Source of the DNA: an uncultured Dokdonia sp.
GTDB taxonomy: Bacteria > Bacteroidota > Bacteroidia > Flavobacteriales > Flavobacteriaceae
DNA: 8,672 bases
Assembly: GCA_937124495.1 (NCBI GenBank)
Contig: CAKZKZ010000557.1
Span: 1-8,672, forward strand
Direction of reading: 5' to 3'
Shown here: positions 1 through 4,913 of the stretch, piece after piece
How the letters are laid out: each line of letters starts with the position of its first letter
Numbering within the stretch: the first letter of the stretch is position 1
The notes under the pieces: model-generated
Seen by the model: only the letters and a program-made list of their open reading frames with translations
The model's database searches: none
Told to the model about the DNA's origin: nothing
Position numbers and translations under genes: made by a program

Positions 1-476
1 AGTTAAAAAGCGTACTTCACTGGAAAGGCTCCTATACTTTTAATATTAGTGAACACAATGGCGAAGTATATTTTAAGAGAGGTGAACTCATAACTGTCGG
101 AGATAAAATTACTGGAGGCTCTTTTGTGATAGATATGCTATCTATAGGTGATGTCCCTAATAGTGGTCATAAAGCGCCTATTGAACATCTAAAGGATGCC
201 GACTTTTTTGATGTCTACAAATTTCCAGAAGCCAGAATTGTCTTTACTTCTGTGGAGTATTTCCCTAATACCAATACACATGAGATCTATGCAGATCTCA
301 CCATAAAGGGAGTAACAAAATCGATCAAGTTTTATGGAGATATCGACGGAACTAATAAAACGATGAAAGCACATTTTAAAATAGATCGTACGCTTTGGGG
401 AATCACCTACAATAATAAAGTCAAAAACAAAGCCATCTCTGATGCTATTGAATTTAGAGCCTCACTATATTTTTAA
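1..476 (+). CDS. YceI-family protein, 5'-truncated by the window edge
   Basis: The reading frame is open from the first complete codon (position 3) to the TAA at 476, giving about 157 residues. The upstream part lies outside the window, so the ATG at 126 is internal and not the start. The visible pattern is that of YceI-like lipocalin-fold proteins: a WKGSYTF strand near the beginning, then a HNGEVYF...G...TGGSFVIDM block. After that come HLKDADFFDV with FPEARIVFTS, a predicted strand ADLTIKGVTKSIKF, and a terminal FKIDRTLWGI...FRASLYF stretch. Family members are small, usually secreted beta-barrels that bind isoprenoid or amide lipids. Nothing here identifies the ligand, and any signal peptide would be upstream of the window. 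The gene is convergent with the regulator at 532-1440 and separated from it by a hairpin. I am confident of the family but not of the role. Confidence 0.85.
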   Translation, partial: LKSVLHWKGSYTFNISEHNGEVYFKRGELITVGDKITGGSFVIDMLSIGDVPNSGHKAPIEHLKDADFFDVYKFPEARIVFTSVEYFPNTNTHEIYADLTIKGVTKSIKFYGDIDGTNKTMKAHFKIDRTLWGITYNNKVKNKAISDAIEFRASLYF

Positions 477-489
477 AGGCTGGTATTTG

Positions 490-531
490 ATGAATTCTTT
501 CTTTGATTTCTAAGTCAAAGAAAGAATTCAT
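490..531. terminator. Long hairpin between convergent genes, probable bidirectional terminator
   Basis: TGAATTCTTTCTTTGA (491-506) is exactly complementary to 515-530, and A490-T531 adds one more pair. This gives a 17-bp uninterrupted stem with an 8-nt loop. It lies between the stop of the YceI gene (476) and the stop of the convergent regulator (532-534), and it touches the latter stop codon. The stem is A/T-rich and only a short T-run follows on the plus strand. It may therefore end transcription inefficiently, or act mainly by protecting both 3' ends. Confidence 0.7.
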
Positions 532-1440
532 TTAGGTATGCATCTCTAGTTTATACCCTACTCCGTGTACATTGGTTATTTTAATAGAGCTATCTTCTTT
601 CAGTTTTTTACGTAGTTTAGAAATATACGTATCTAAGCTTCTACCTACCACTACCCCATGATCTTCCCATACTCTTTTGGTTAGCTCATCGCGTTTAATA
701 ATTTGATTGGGTTGTGCTACAAAAATGGCTAATAATTCACATTCCTTTTTAGAAAGACCAATCTCAACGGCTTCTTTTACCAGTTTATTTTGGTCTGGAT
801 AAAATGCAAACATCCCAATAGCTGTATGAGCTTTAGTTGTTTCAGGTGGAGTTTGACTTTTTTTGCTTTCGCGAAAGCGTTCCCATAAACGATCCTTAAA
901 GGCAAAAATAAGGAGCCCTACAAAGAGAATGGATAATAACATGAGCCATTGTTGTCTGCTTACTAATGGGACTGGTATTTCTGTAAATCGAGTTTTTATG
1001 GTAAAGCAATTTTTAGATAAGACCCTATTTGCACATGGGATAATATCTTTTTCTACATCAAAATAAATACCATAGCTATAGGCAACTTCCTCATCTTCAC
1101 ATTGAATAACCTCGATAAGATATTGTTCTGGAAGTGCTGCTTTTTGAAAGGCAGTTTTTACAATCCCTACAATATCATTGGGCGTAATAGCGAGTGGACT
1201 CTCAAAAGAAAGCTCATATAATGATGGGTTTAATTCGATTATAGGTAATACTAAGGAGGTACTGTCTTGATTTGCTAGTAATAACTGATTGCCCACTTCA
1301 CGTAAAGAGATCTTTACTCTTTCGGAAAGGTTTTCTTCTTTCTCTGGTGTAAAAAAGATCCAGAGAATAGCAATTAAGACGGTAAAAGCTGCTACTAAGT
1401 AGCCATTTTTTCTTTTCATCATATGGGATACAAATAACAT
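532..1440 (-). CDS. Membrane-anchored winged-helix transcriptional regulator (OmpR/PhoB-type DNA-binding domain)
   Basis: The 302-residue protein has a hydrophobic helix near residues 14-31 after a basic MKRKN start. A region of about 130 residues, predicted extracytoplasmic, follows. A second hydrophobic helix at about 165-182 precedes a basic linker (RLWERFRESKK), and a C-terminal OmpR/PhoB-like wHTH occupies about 207-298. The wHTH shows the family pattern: LSKKECELLAIFVAQPNQIIKRDEL, then a RSLDTYISKLRKKL recognition-helix stretch, then the NVHGVGYKL wing. There is no receiver domain, so it is not a classical response regulator. The layout suggests one-component signalling, with the periplasmic part sensing and the cytoplasmic wHTH binding DNA. 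Three cysteines (C114, C136, C145) sit in the presumed periplasmic part. The start is uncertain: ATGs at residues 7 and 8 would give a typical short basic N-terminus and a longer leader. Three 11-bp-spaced repeats lie just upstream and may be its own operator. Targets and signal are unknown. Confidence 0.85.
   Translation of the reverse strand: MLFVSHMMKRKNGYLVAAFTVLIAILWIFFTPEKEENLSERVKISLREVGNQLLLANQDSTSLVLPIIELNPSLYELSFESPLAITPNDIVGIVKTAFQKAALPEQYLIEVIQCEDEEVAYSYGIYFDVEKDIIPCANRVLSKNCFTIKTRFTEIPVPLVSRQQWLMLLSILFVGLLIFAFKDRLWERFRESKKSQTPPETTKAHTAIGMFAFYPDQNKLVKEAVEIGLSKKECELLAIFVAQPNQIIKRDELTKRVWEDHGVVVGRSLDTYISKLRKKLKEDSSIKITNVHGVGYKLEMHT
865..880. repeat. CG-rich palindromic word, coding copy
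   Basis: GCTTTCGCGAAAGC (865-878) is a perfect 14-bp palindrome. With the following GT it forms a 16-mer identical to 4782-4797. Here it lies inside the regulator gene and encodes RFRES in the linker just after the second membrane helix, a place where sequence is probably little constrained. Two copies of so CG-rich a word are unexpected in a low-G+C window. Confidence 0.6.
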
Positions 1441-1465
1441 CTAATTTCTTGACTTTTTATACCGA

Positions 1466-1494
1466 TTGACACGTTTTTGACACTTTTTTGACAC
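1466..1494. promoter_or_regulatory. Three TTGACAC direct repeats with 11-bp period, candidate wHTH operator
   Basis: TTGACAC occurs at 1466-1472, 1477-1483 and 1488-1494, with start-to-start distances of exactly 11 bp and T-rich 4-bp spacers. Read toward the regulator gene (minus strand) this is GTGTCAA-AAAA-GTGTCAA-AAAC-GTGTCAA, ending 26 bp before its first ATG. PhoB-class wHTH proteins bind head-to-tail on 11-bp direct repeats made of a 7-bp conserved part and a 4-bp A/T-rich part. The geometry therefore fits a binding site for the adjacent regulator. That the regulator binds here is inference. Confidence 0.6.
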
Positions 1495-1523
1495 TTTTTA
1501 AGCTTTAACCTGCCTTAGATCAT

Positions 1524-1540
1524 AACTTCTGGACGAAGTT
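1524..1540. repeat. Small interrupted palindrome in the divergent region
   Basis: AACTTC (1524-1529) and GAAGTT (1535-1540) are perfect inverted arms around a 5-bp spacer. They lie between the TTGACAC repeats and the plus-strand gene. It could be a binding site for a dimeric regulator, but a 6-bp arm is within chance expectation. Confidence 0.2.
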
Positions 1541-1575
1541 CTAATGCCTAAAGCGGATTTAAAAATAGTCGATTT

Positions 1576-1605
1576 CTAAAAAGTACAATTTTTAGCGTTT
1601 TTTTT
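1576..1605 (+). terminator. Weak hairpin followed by a T-tract in the leader region
   Basis: CTAAAAA (1576-1582) pairs with TTTTTAG (1589-1595) around a 6-nt loop, and a run of eight T residues follows at 1598-1605. The shape is that of an intrinsic terminator or attenuator reading toward the four-TM gene. The stem has only one G-C pair, so it is probably weak. The T-run also overlaps the proposed -33 element of that gene. Confidence 0.25.
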
Positions 1606-1631
1606 GTAGCAACATACCATACGTATGCTTG
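1604..1631 (+). promoter_or_regulatory. Possible Bacteroidota-type promoter for the four-TM gene
   Basis: TTG at 1604-1606, a 17-bp spacer, and TATGCTTG at 1624-1631 resemble the flavobacterial TTG / TAnnTTTG promoter, with one mismatch in the -7 box. A perfect 10-bp palindrome CATACGTATG (1618-1627) overlaps the -7 element. If this promoter is real, the upstream ATG at 1625 lies inside it and cannot be the translation start, which supports the ATG at 1691. Confidence 0.3.
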
Positions 1632-1690
1632 CATCTTTGCCATGTATTATTAAGTACTCAAAATTTATTATTAATATAAAAACAAAAAAC

Positions 1691-2047
1691 ATGAAATTTG
1701 TAACAAAAAGAATACACGCATTTTTAGATTATCCTGTGGCTATTGCATTAATTGCACTACCCTTTTTATTAGGTTTAGGTAGTTCTAATCCATTAGCCCT
1801 TCAACTTTCTGTAGCAACCGGAATTGCAGCATTTATTTTGACCTTATTAACCGATCATCATTTGGGCGCTTTTAAAGTAGTATCCTATAAGATGCACTTG
1901 ATTGTAGACTTTGCGGTGGCGGTCGTATTTCTTCTAGCTCCTTTTATTTTATCATTTAAGGGTATCGATATGTATTACTACTTAATTAATGGGGCAGCTG
2001 TACTTATAGTCGTTAGTTTGCATAAACCAGAAACCGCTATATCTTGA
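1691..2047 (+). CDS. Small four-helix membrane protein built from two similar halves (SPW-repeat-like)
   Basis: The product has 118 residues from the ATG at 1691. An in-frame ATG at 1625 would add 22 residues, but that extension is not membrane-like and lies over the promoter candidate. Four hydrophobic segments fall at about 14-30, 37-54, 70-88 and 95-111. The halves match: H9...D13...V16-A17...P24-F25 recurs as H69...D73...V76-A77...P84-F85, all exactly 60 residues apart. The LPFLLG and APFILS turns resemble the SPW repeat, in which a Pro-aromatic motif ends the first helix of each two-helix unit. The family assignment is tentative and no function is known to me. The gene is divergent from the wHTH regulator and could be a target of it. 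It ends at a strong terminator. Confidence 0.8.
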   Translation: MKFVTKRIHAFLDYPVAIALIALPFLLGLGSSNPLALQLSVATGIAAFILTLLTDHHLGAFKVVSYKMHLIVDFAVAVVFLLAPFILSFKGIDMYYYLINGAAVLIVVSLHKPETAIS

Positions 2048-2074
2048 TGAGTACCAAAATATAGCAAATAGTAG

Positions 2075-2108
2075 ATCTGGTTGAAACTTATATTTCAACC
2101 AGATTTTA
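2075..2108 (+). terminator. Intrinsic terminator of the four-TM gene
   Basis: ATCTGGTTGAAA (2075-2086) is perfectly complementary to TTTCAACCAGAT (2093-2104) across a 6-nt loop, and the run continues as TTTTA. This is a 12-bp stem 28 bp after the stop codon at 2047, a standard rho-independent structure on the plus strand. No T-tract exists on the opposite side. Confidence 0.88.
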
Positions 2109-2110
2109 CG

Positions 2111-2153
2111 TGATTACCAATTAATTATTGAAATCCCTATACTCGCAGTAGTT
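2111..2153 (-). pseudogene. Stranded 3' remnant of pldA (direct repeat copy A)
   Basis: These 43 bp match 3788-3830, the end of pldA, at 41 positions. Read on the minus strand they encode TTASIGISIINW and a stop, against TTAGIGISIINW in the intact gene. One difference is silent (ACT/ACC) and the other gives Ser for Gly. Similarity stops abruptly at 2153: the next bases do not continue the pldA reading frame. It is therefore the last 12 codons of a lost or recombined copy. It sits 3 bp beyond the terminator at 2075-2108, and with copy B it brackets the 438-aa gene. Confidence 0.85.
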
Positions 2154-2155
2154 AT

Positions 2156-2200
2156 AAAAAATAATGGTAATGCTAACAAACTTATAGCGTTATCATTATT
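2156..2200 (-). terminator. Weak terminator candidate for the 438-aa gene
   Basis: On the minus strand AATAATG (from 2200 down to 2194) can pair with CATTATT (2166 to 2160), with an inner TAAC/GTTA pairing. The transcript then runs into six T residues (2161-2156). The stem has an asymmetric internal loop and is A/T-rich, so this is a weak but well-placed terminator directly after the stop at 2225. Confidence 0.35.
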
Positions 2201-2224
2201 TTTAAGTATGAGTAATCAATTATA

Positions 2225-3541
2225 CTAGGCATTAGCTTCCTGATCGCTATCTACATGCTCTTTGATATATGCAAGAATTTTAGGTAATTCCTCTATTGCA
2301 AAATTTTTCAATGGTTTGAAAGGCGTTCCGTCAAAATATCTTGCAACTGTACCTTGACCGTCAGGAGCACCATGATCTGCTTGAATAGAATCTCTCCAAA
2401 ATTCTGCGTGTTTTTGCCATTCTTCTTGATTCACTTTTTCAGGAGCCGTAAACCATACATTCCAATATAATATATTACCTTCTTTAAGCATATTTCCACC
2501 TGCCGTATTAAATATATCTAACACCAATTGGTTAAATTCATCTACTTTTTTAACACCCGTTGGTTTGATAGTTCCGATTTGTACACCCAAACTTCCCATT
2601 GCCCATGATATTTCTTTGTGTTGGGCAAATTCAGGAATAGCAAATTCAAGACTTGGACCAGAGACTAATGGAAATGCTTCTACATTAGGGAAACCAGGCT
2701 TAAAGGTTTGCACTTCGATCGCATGGGCTTTGTCCCCCGGAAAAGGGAGATCACGTAATGTAAAATATGCCTTAATAAGTTTTACGAACTTGGTATCGTA
2801 TGAACTAGGAGCAAACCAAATTTTACCTGTAACCTTCATATCCGCACTTATCGTTTTATTAGGTTCATCTGCCCAACCTCTATTTCCAGTTACGGTCACT
2901 TCTACATTCAGGCTTCCAAAATGTTTAGTAGCAAATCCTTGTTGTGGACATATGATAGAATAGACTCTCCCTTCATTGGTATATCCCAATCTGGAGATAT
3001 CTGGAGCAAACATTTGAAAACACTTCTTTGGTTCTGCCGTTCCAGGTTCAGAATCCCAACTAAATTCAGGCCACACCACTTTCTGTTGGCGTTCCAGTAG
3101 ATCAATATTGTCCATATTTTCTAACATTGGCAATGTAGAAGGATCTGGAGTTCCGAATCCACCAATCCATCCATCAACAGGAGTTTCATTGATCAGATGT
3201 CTCGTTTTCTCATTTAAAGTACTCACTACAAGGTTGATTGGTGGAGTGCTTTCACTTGCATCATTAATTACTTGTTCTTTAGTGTTCAGCAGCTCCAATC
3301 CATAGTCAATAACAACAAAGTATAAGTCTGGTTTTCTTTCAAAGAATTTTGAGAATTTAGAAGAATCAAAACTAACACTAAACGTTCCTGAAGAATCGGT
3401 GACTCCAATACCTAGAAAATCATTACCTATGATATCTTTATCATAAACTTCAACATGGAGATCTAAAACCCCTTTATTATCTTTTTTAACGGTTCCAGAT
3501 ACAGTGTATGTGGAACCTGAAATAGTAATAGCATTACTCAT
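2225..3541 (-). CDS. Unrecognised 438-aa protein with an N-terminal transthyretin-like domain
   Basis: I do not recognise the family of the full protein. Residues 13 to about 108 look like a transthyretin-like or carboxypeptidase-regulatory-like beta-sandwich. The pattern is SGTVKKDNKGVLDLHVEVYDKD, then FLGIGVTDSSGTFSVSF, then FFERKPDLYFVV, typical of that fold's extended strands. The rest (about 120-438) is rich in Trp, Phe and Pro and has no known catalytic motif that I can see. It includes a GWIGGFGTPDPSTLPMLENM segment, a CFQMFAPDISRLGYTNEGRVYS segment, a stretch near W312-Q321, and W360-W363. Its C-terminus is acidic (HVDSDQEANA). There is no signal peptide or membrane helix, so the sequence suggests a cytoplasmic protein, or secretion by a route with no visible signal. 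The start MSNAITISG is the only good one. It lies 249 bp downstream of pldA on the same strand. Two direct copies of the pldA 3' end flank it, which suggests a relatively recent arrival. Its composition is not obviously different from its neighbours by eye. Confidence 0.8.
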   Translation of the reverse strand: MSNAITISGSTYTVSGTVKKDNKGVLDLHVEVYDKDIIGNDFLGIGVTDSSGTFSVSFDSSKFSKFFERKPDLYFVVIDYGLELLNTKEQVINDASESTPPINLVVSTLNEKTRHLINETPVDGWIGGFGTPDPSTLPMLENMDNIDLLERQQKVVWPEFSWDSEPGTAEPKKCFQMFAPDISRLGYTNEGRVYSIICPQQGFATKHFGSLNVEVTVTGNRGWADEPNKTISADMKVTGKIWFAPSSYDTKFVKLIKAYFTLRDLPFPGDKAHAIEVQTFKPGFPNVEAFPLVSGPSLEFAIPEFAQHKEISWAMGSLGVQIGTIKPTGVKKVDEFNQLVLDIFNTAGGNMLKEGNILYWNVWFTAPEKVNQEEWQKHAEFWRDSIQADHGAPDGQGTVARYFDGTPFKPLKNFAIEELPKILAYIKEHVDSDQEANA

Positions 3542-3790
3542 AAAGTATTTTTTAGAATTAAGTGATTAGAATAATGAAGCTTCCTCTTTTTAATTTCCAT
3601 AGCTTGAATACAAGATGTATGTACGAATTGTATTGAAATAAGGGTTTTGGCTTCCTTCTTATTATAACAATAATAAGAATTAATTATCAACTTACATTGT
3701 ATATTACTAAATAACAATACGTTGACGCCTATTTTAGATTTTTTATTAGGGTCATTATTAATTAATGATATGATTTATTTTTTTAGTTGA
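3542..3790. other. Intergenic region between pldA and the 438-aa gene
   Basis: This A/T-rich 249-bp gap must hold the promoter of the 438-aa gene unless it is read through from pldA. I see no convincing TAnnTTTG box on the minus strand. It holds a perfect 10-bp inverted repeat at 3656-3679 (entered separately) and a 7-bp inverted pair, AATACAA (3607-3613) with TTGTATT (3628-3634). No strong pldA terminator is visible. I find no small ORF worth reporting. Confidence 0.5.
3656..3679. repeat. Perfect 10-bp inverted repeat upstream of the 438-aa gene
   Basis: TTCTTATTAT (3656-3665) and ATAATAAGAA (3670-3679) are exact reverse complements around AACA. The element lies 115-138 bp upstream of the 438-aa start and about 110 bp after the pldA stop. 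It could be an operator, or a weak hairpin at the end of the pldA transcript. Because it is pure A/T apart from one pair, it may be chance. Confidence 0.35.
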
Positions 3791-3830
3791 TTACCAATTA
3801 ATTATTGAAATCCCTATACCCGCAGTGGTT
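3788..3830. repeat. Direct repeat copy B (3' end of intact pldA)
   Basis: This is the partner of 2111-2153, in the same orientation with start positions 1677 bp apart and 41 of 43 bases identical. It contains the pldA stop codon and its last 13 codons. Recombination between the two copies would remove the 438-aa gene and leave one intact pldA end next to the terminator at 2075-2108. Confidence 0.85.
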
Positions 3831-4681
3831 TGTTTGTGATTATAATCAATAAGATTTTCTCCATAACCATGAAATACTTGCCCGAGTATTTGTAAGTTAT
3901 CAAATACTCGAAACGCATAATCTAGCTGAACGCTTCCTCGATTTTTATTTCCACCTCGTAAGGAATGTTTAGCGATTACACTTATATTATGTCTTCCTTT
4001 TGAAAATGTTGATAGCAATTCTGCACGACCTGCAAAATCTGCAATATCTGGATTATTATCTTCTAGATTATTTTCTGGTAATCGCCACCAAGGACGTAGT
4101 ACCACACTCCAAGATGGACGTTCCCAACCAAATTGCAAGATCACTCGATTCCAACTTCTAGAAAAAGGATCAGATCTCCCATTACTTTGATGATTCACAC
4201 CAATACCACTAATAACACCATTAAAACCTAAAATGGTATATGGTGTATGAAATACAAGCATGAATTCTGGTTCGTAATTGGTTTCTCTAAAAGGGCGCGA
4301 GATATTAGCGCTATACAATTGCCATCGAGACGACTGTGTATACGCAATCCAAAGATCTCCTCCTATCTCATCTCCAAATAGATTCTTAATAGCTCTAGAT
4401 TTAAAACTCAATTGAAATTTAAGCTCTGTATCAGAAAAAAAGGTCGCAGTACGTACTGTATTTGCAGCATTTGGACTCGAAGGACTATTATTAATGGCTG
4501 ATGTATAATTTGCAAATAACACATATACGGGTTTATAGGGTGTTACTTTAAATAGTTTGATGCTATCATTACCTATTAACCACCGATTTGACAGCGTTTC
4601 ATTCGTATTCTGATGTACTATTTGTCCTATACTACTACTAGATATAAAAATGAATAGTAATAAAAAACGATAGATATTCAT
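3791..4681 (-). CDS. pldA: Outer-membrane phospholipase A (OMPLA)
   Basis: The enzyme hydrolyses acyl esters of phospholipids in the outer leaflet of the outer membrane. This 296-aa protein starts with a signal peptide (basic MNIYR, a hydrophobic run, then SSSSIGQ, likely cut near residue 19-20) and ends in Trp, as outer-membrane barrels do. The catalytic block GVNHQSNGRSDPFSRSWNRV gives H164, S166 and N178. Their spacing (+2 and +14) equals that of E. coli OMPLA H142, S144 and N156, and R169 and S174 fall at the positions of calcium-site residues R147 and S152. Other family blocks are TQSSRWQLYS, SRPFRETNYEPEF and FHGYGENLIDYNHKQT. The length is close to the family norm. The gene looks complete. 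Its last 43 bp are duplicated at 2111-2153. A TATTTTTG promoter box lies 73 bp upstream. Confidence 0.95.
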   Translation of the reverse strand: MNIYRFLLLFIFISSSSIGQIVHQNTNETLSNRWLIGNDSIKLFKVTPYKPVYVLFANYTSAINNSPSSPNAANTVRTATFFSDTELKFQLSFKSRAIKNLFGDEIGGDLWIAYTQSSRWQLYSANISRPFRETNYEPEFMLVFHTPYTILGFNGVISGIGVNHQSNGRSDPFSRSWNRVILQFGWERPSWSVVLRPWWRLPENNLEDNNPDIADFAGRAELLSTFSKGRHNISVIAKHSLRGGNKNRGSVQLDYAFRVFDNLQILGQVFHGYGENLIDYNHKQTTAGIGISIINW

Positions 4682-4753
4682 GAGTTGTAATCTTAGATTT
4701 TAAAATAATGTTTTATACTTAAAAGTGTAAAGATCGCTAGGGATCTCTTAATG

Positions 4754-4761
4754 CAAAAATA
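4754..4761 (-). promoter_or_regulatory. Putative -7 box of the pldA promoter
   Basis: On the minus strand this octamer reads TATTTTTG, an exact match to the Bacteroidota TAnnTTTG element. It would place the transcript start near 4748 and give a leader of about 65 nt. No TTG is present at the usual -33 distance. That place is taken by the palindrome at 4782-4795, 20 bp upstream, so the promoter may depend on a factor bound there. Confidence 0.45.
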
Positions 4762-4781
4762 ACGGTATATCTATGGAGTAT

Positions 4782-4797
4782 GCTTTCGCGAAAGCGT
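4782..4797. repeat. CG-rich palindromic word, intergenic copy
   Basis: GCTTTCGCGAAAGC (4782-4795), followed by GT, is identical to 865-880. It lies in the divergent 232-bp region, 20 bp upstream of the proposed pldA -7 box and about 117 bp before the FAD oxidoreductase start. The surroundings are strongly A/T-rich, so the element stands out. It could be a regulator site for either gene or a genome-wide repeat. Confidence 0.6.
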
Positions 4798-4913
4798 AAA
4801 CTTTTTGAAAATTATAATTAGTTATTATTTATTTTTATAAAATTCTGTTTAATAAACAATTACATTTTATATCTTACCTTTATTCAATAACCATTCTGAT
4901 TAAATAACACCTC

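Noticed and set aside
126..128. ATG as start of the YceI gene
   Set aside because: Upstream codons in the same frame encode conserved YceI N-terminal strands, so the ATG is internal.
863..1066. 67-aa plus-strand ORF
   Set aside because: It is antisense to the wHTH regulator, is rich in Ser, Lys and Arg, and has no domain.
1466..1494. TTGACAC repeats as a CRISPR-like array or as sigma-70 -35 boxes
   Set aside because: The units are only 7 bp with 4-bp spacers, far too short for CRISPR. TTGACA matches a sigma-70 -35 box, but Bacteroidota use a different consensus and no matching -10 element follows at 17 bp.
1625..1690. Upstream ATG giving a 140-aa form of the four-TM protein
   Set aside because: The added 22 residues break the two-fold repeat layout, and the ATG lies within the promoter candidate. 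The ATG at 1691 after an A-rich leader gives a compact family-like product.
2565..2963. 132-aa plus-strand ORF
   Set aside because: It is antisense to the 438-aa gene and shows no recognisable domain. It is best explained as a shadow of the real gene.
2111..3830. Insertion sequence or transposon bounded by the 43-bp repeats
   Set aside because: There are no terminal inverted repeats, transposase or integrase inside, and 43 bp is too long for an ordinary target-site duplication. Only the duplication itself is claimed.
4731..4746. AGATC/GATCT hairpin near the pldA transcript start
   Set aside because: A 5-bp stem with a 6-nt loop is too short to support as a regulatory structure.
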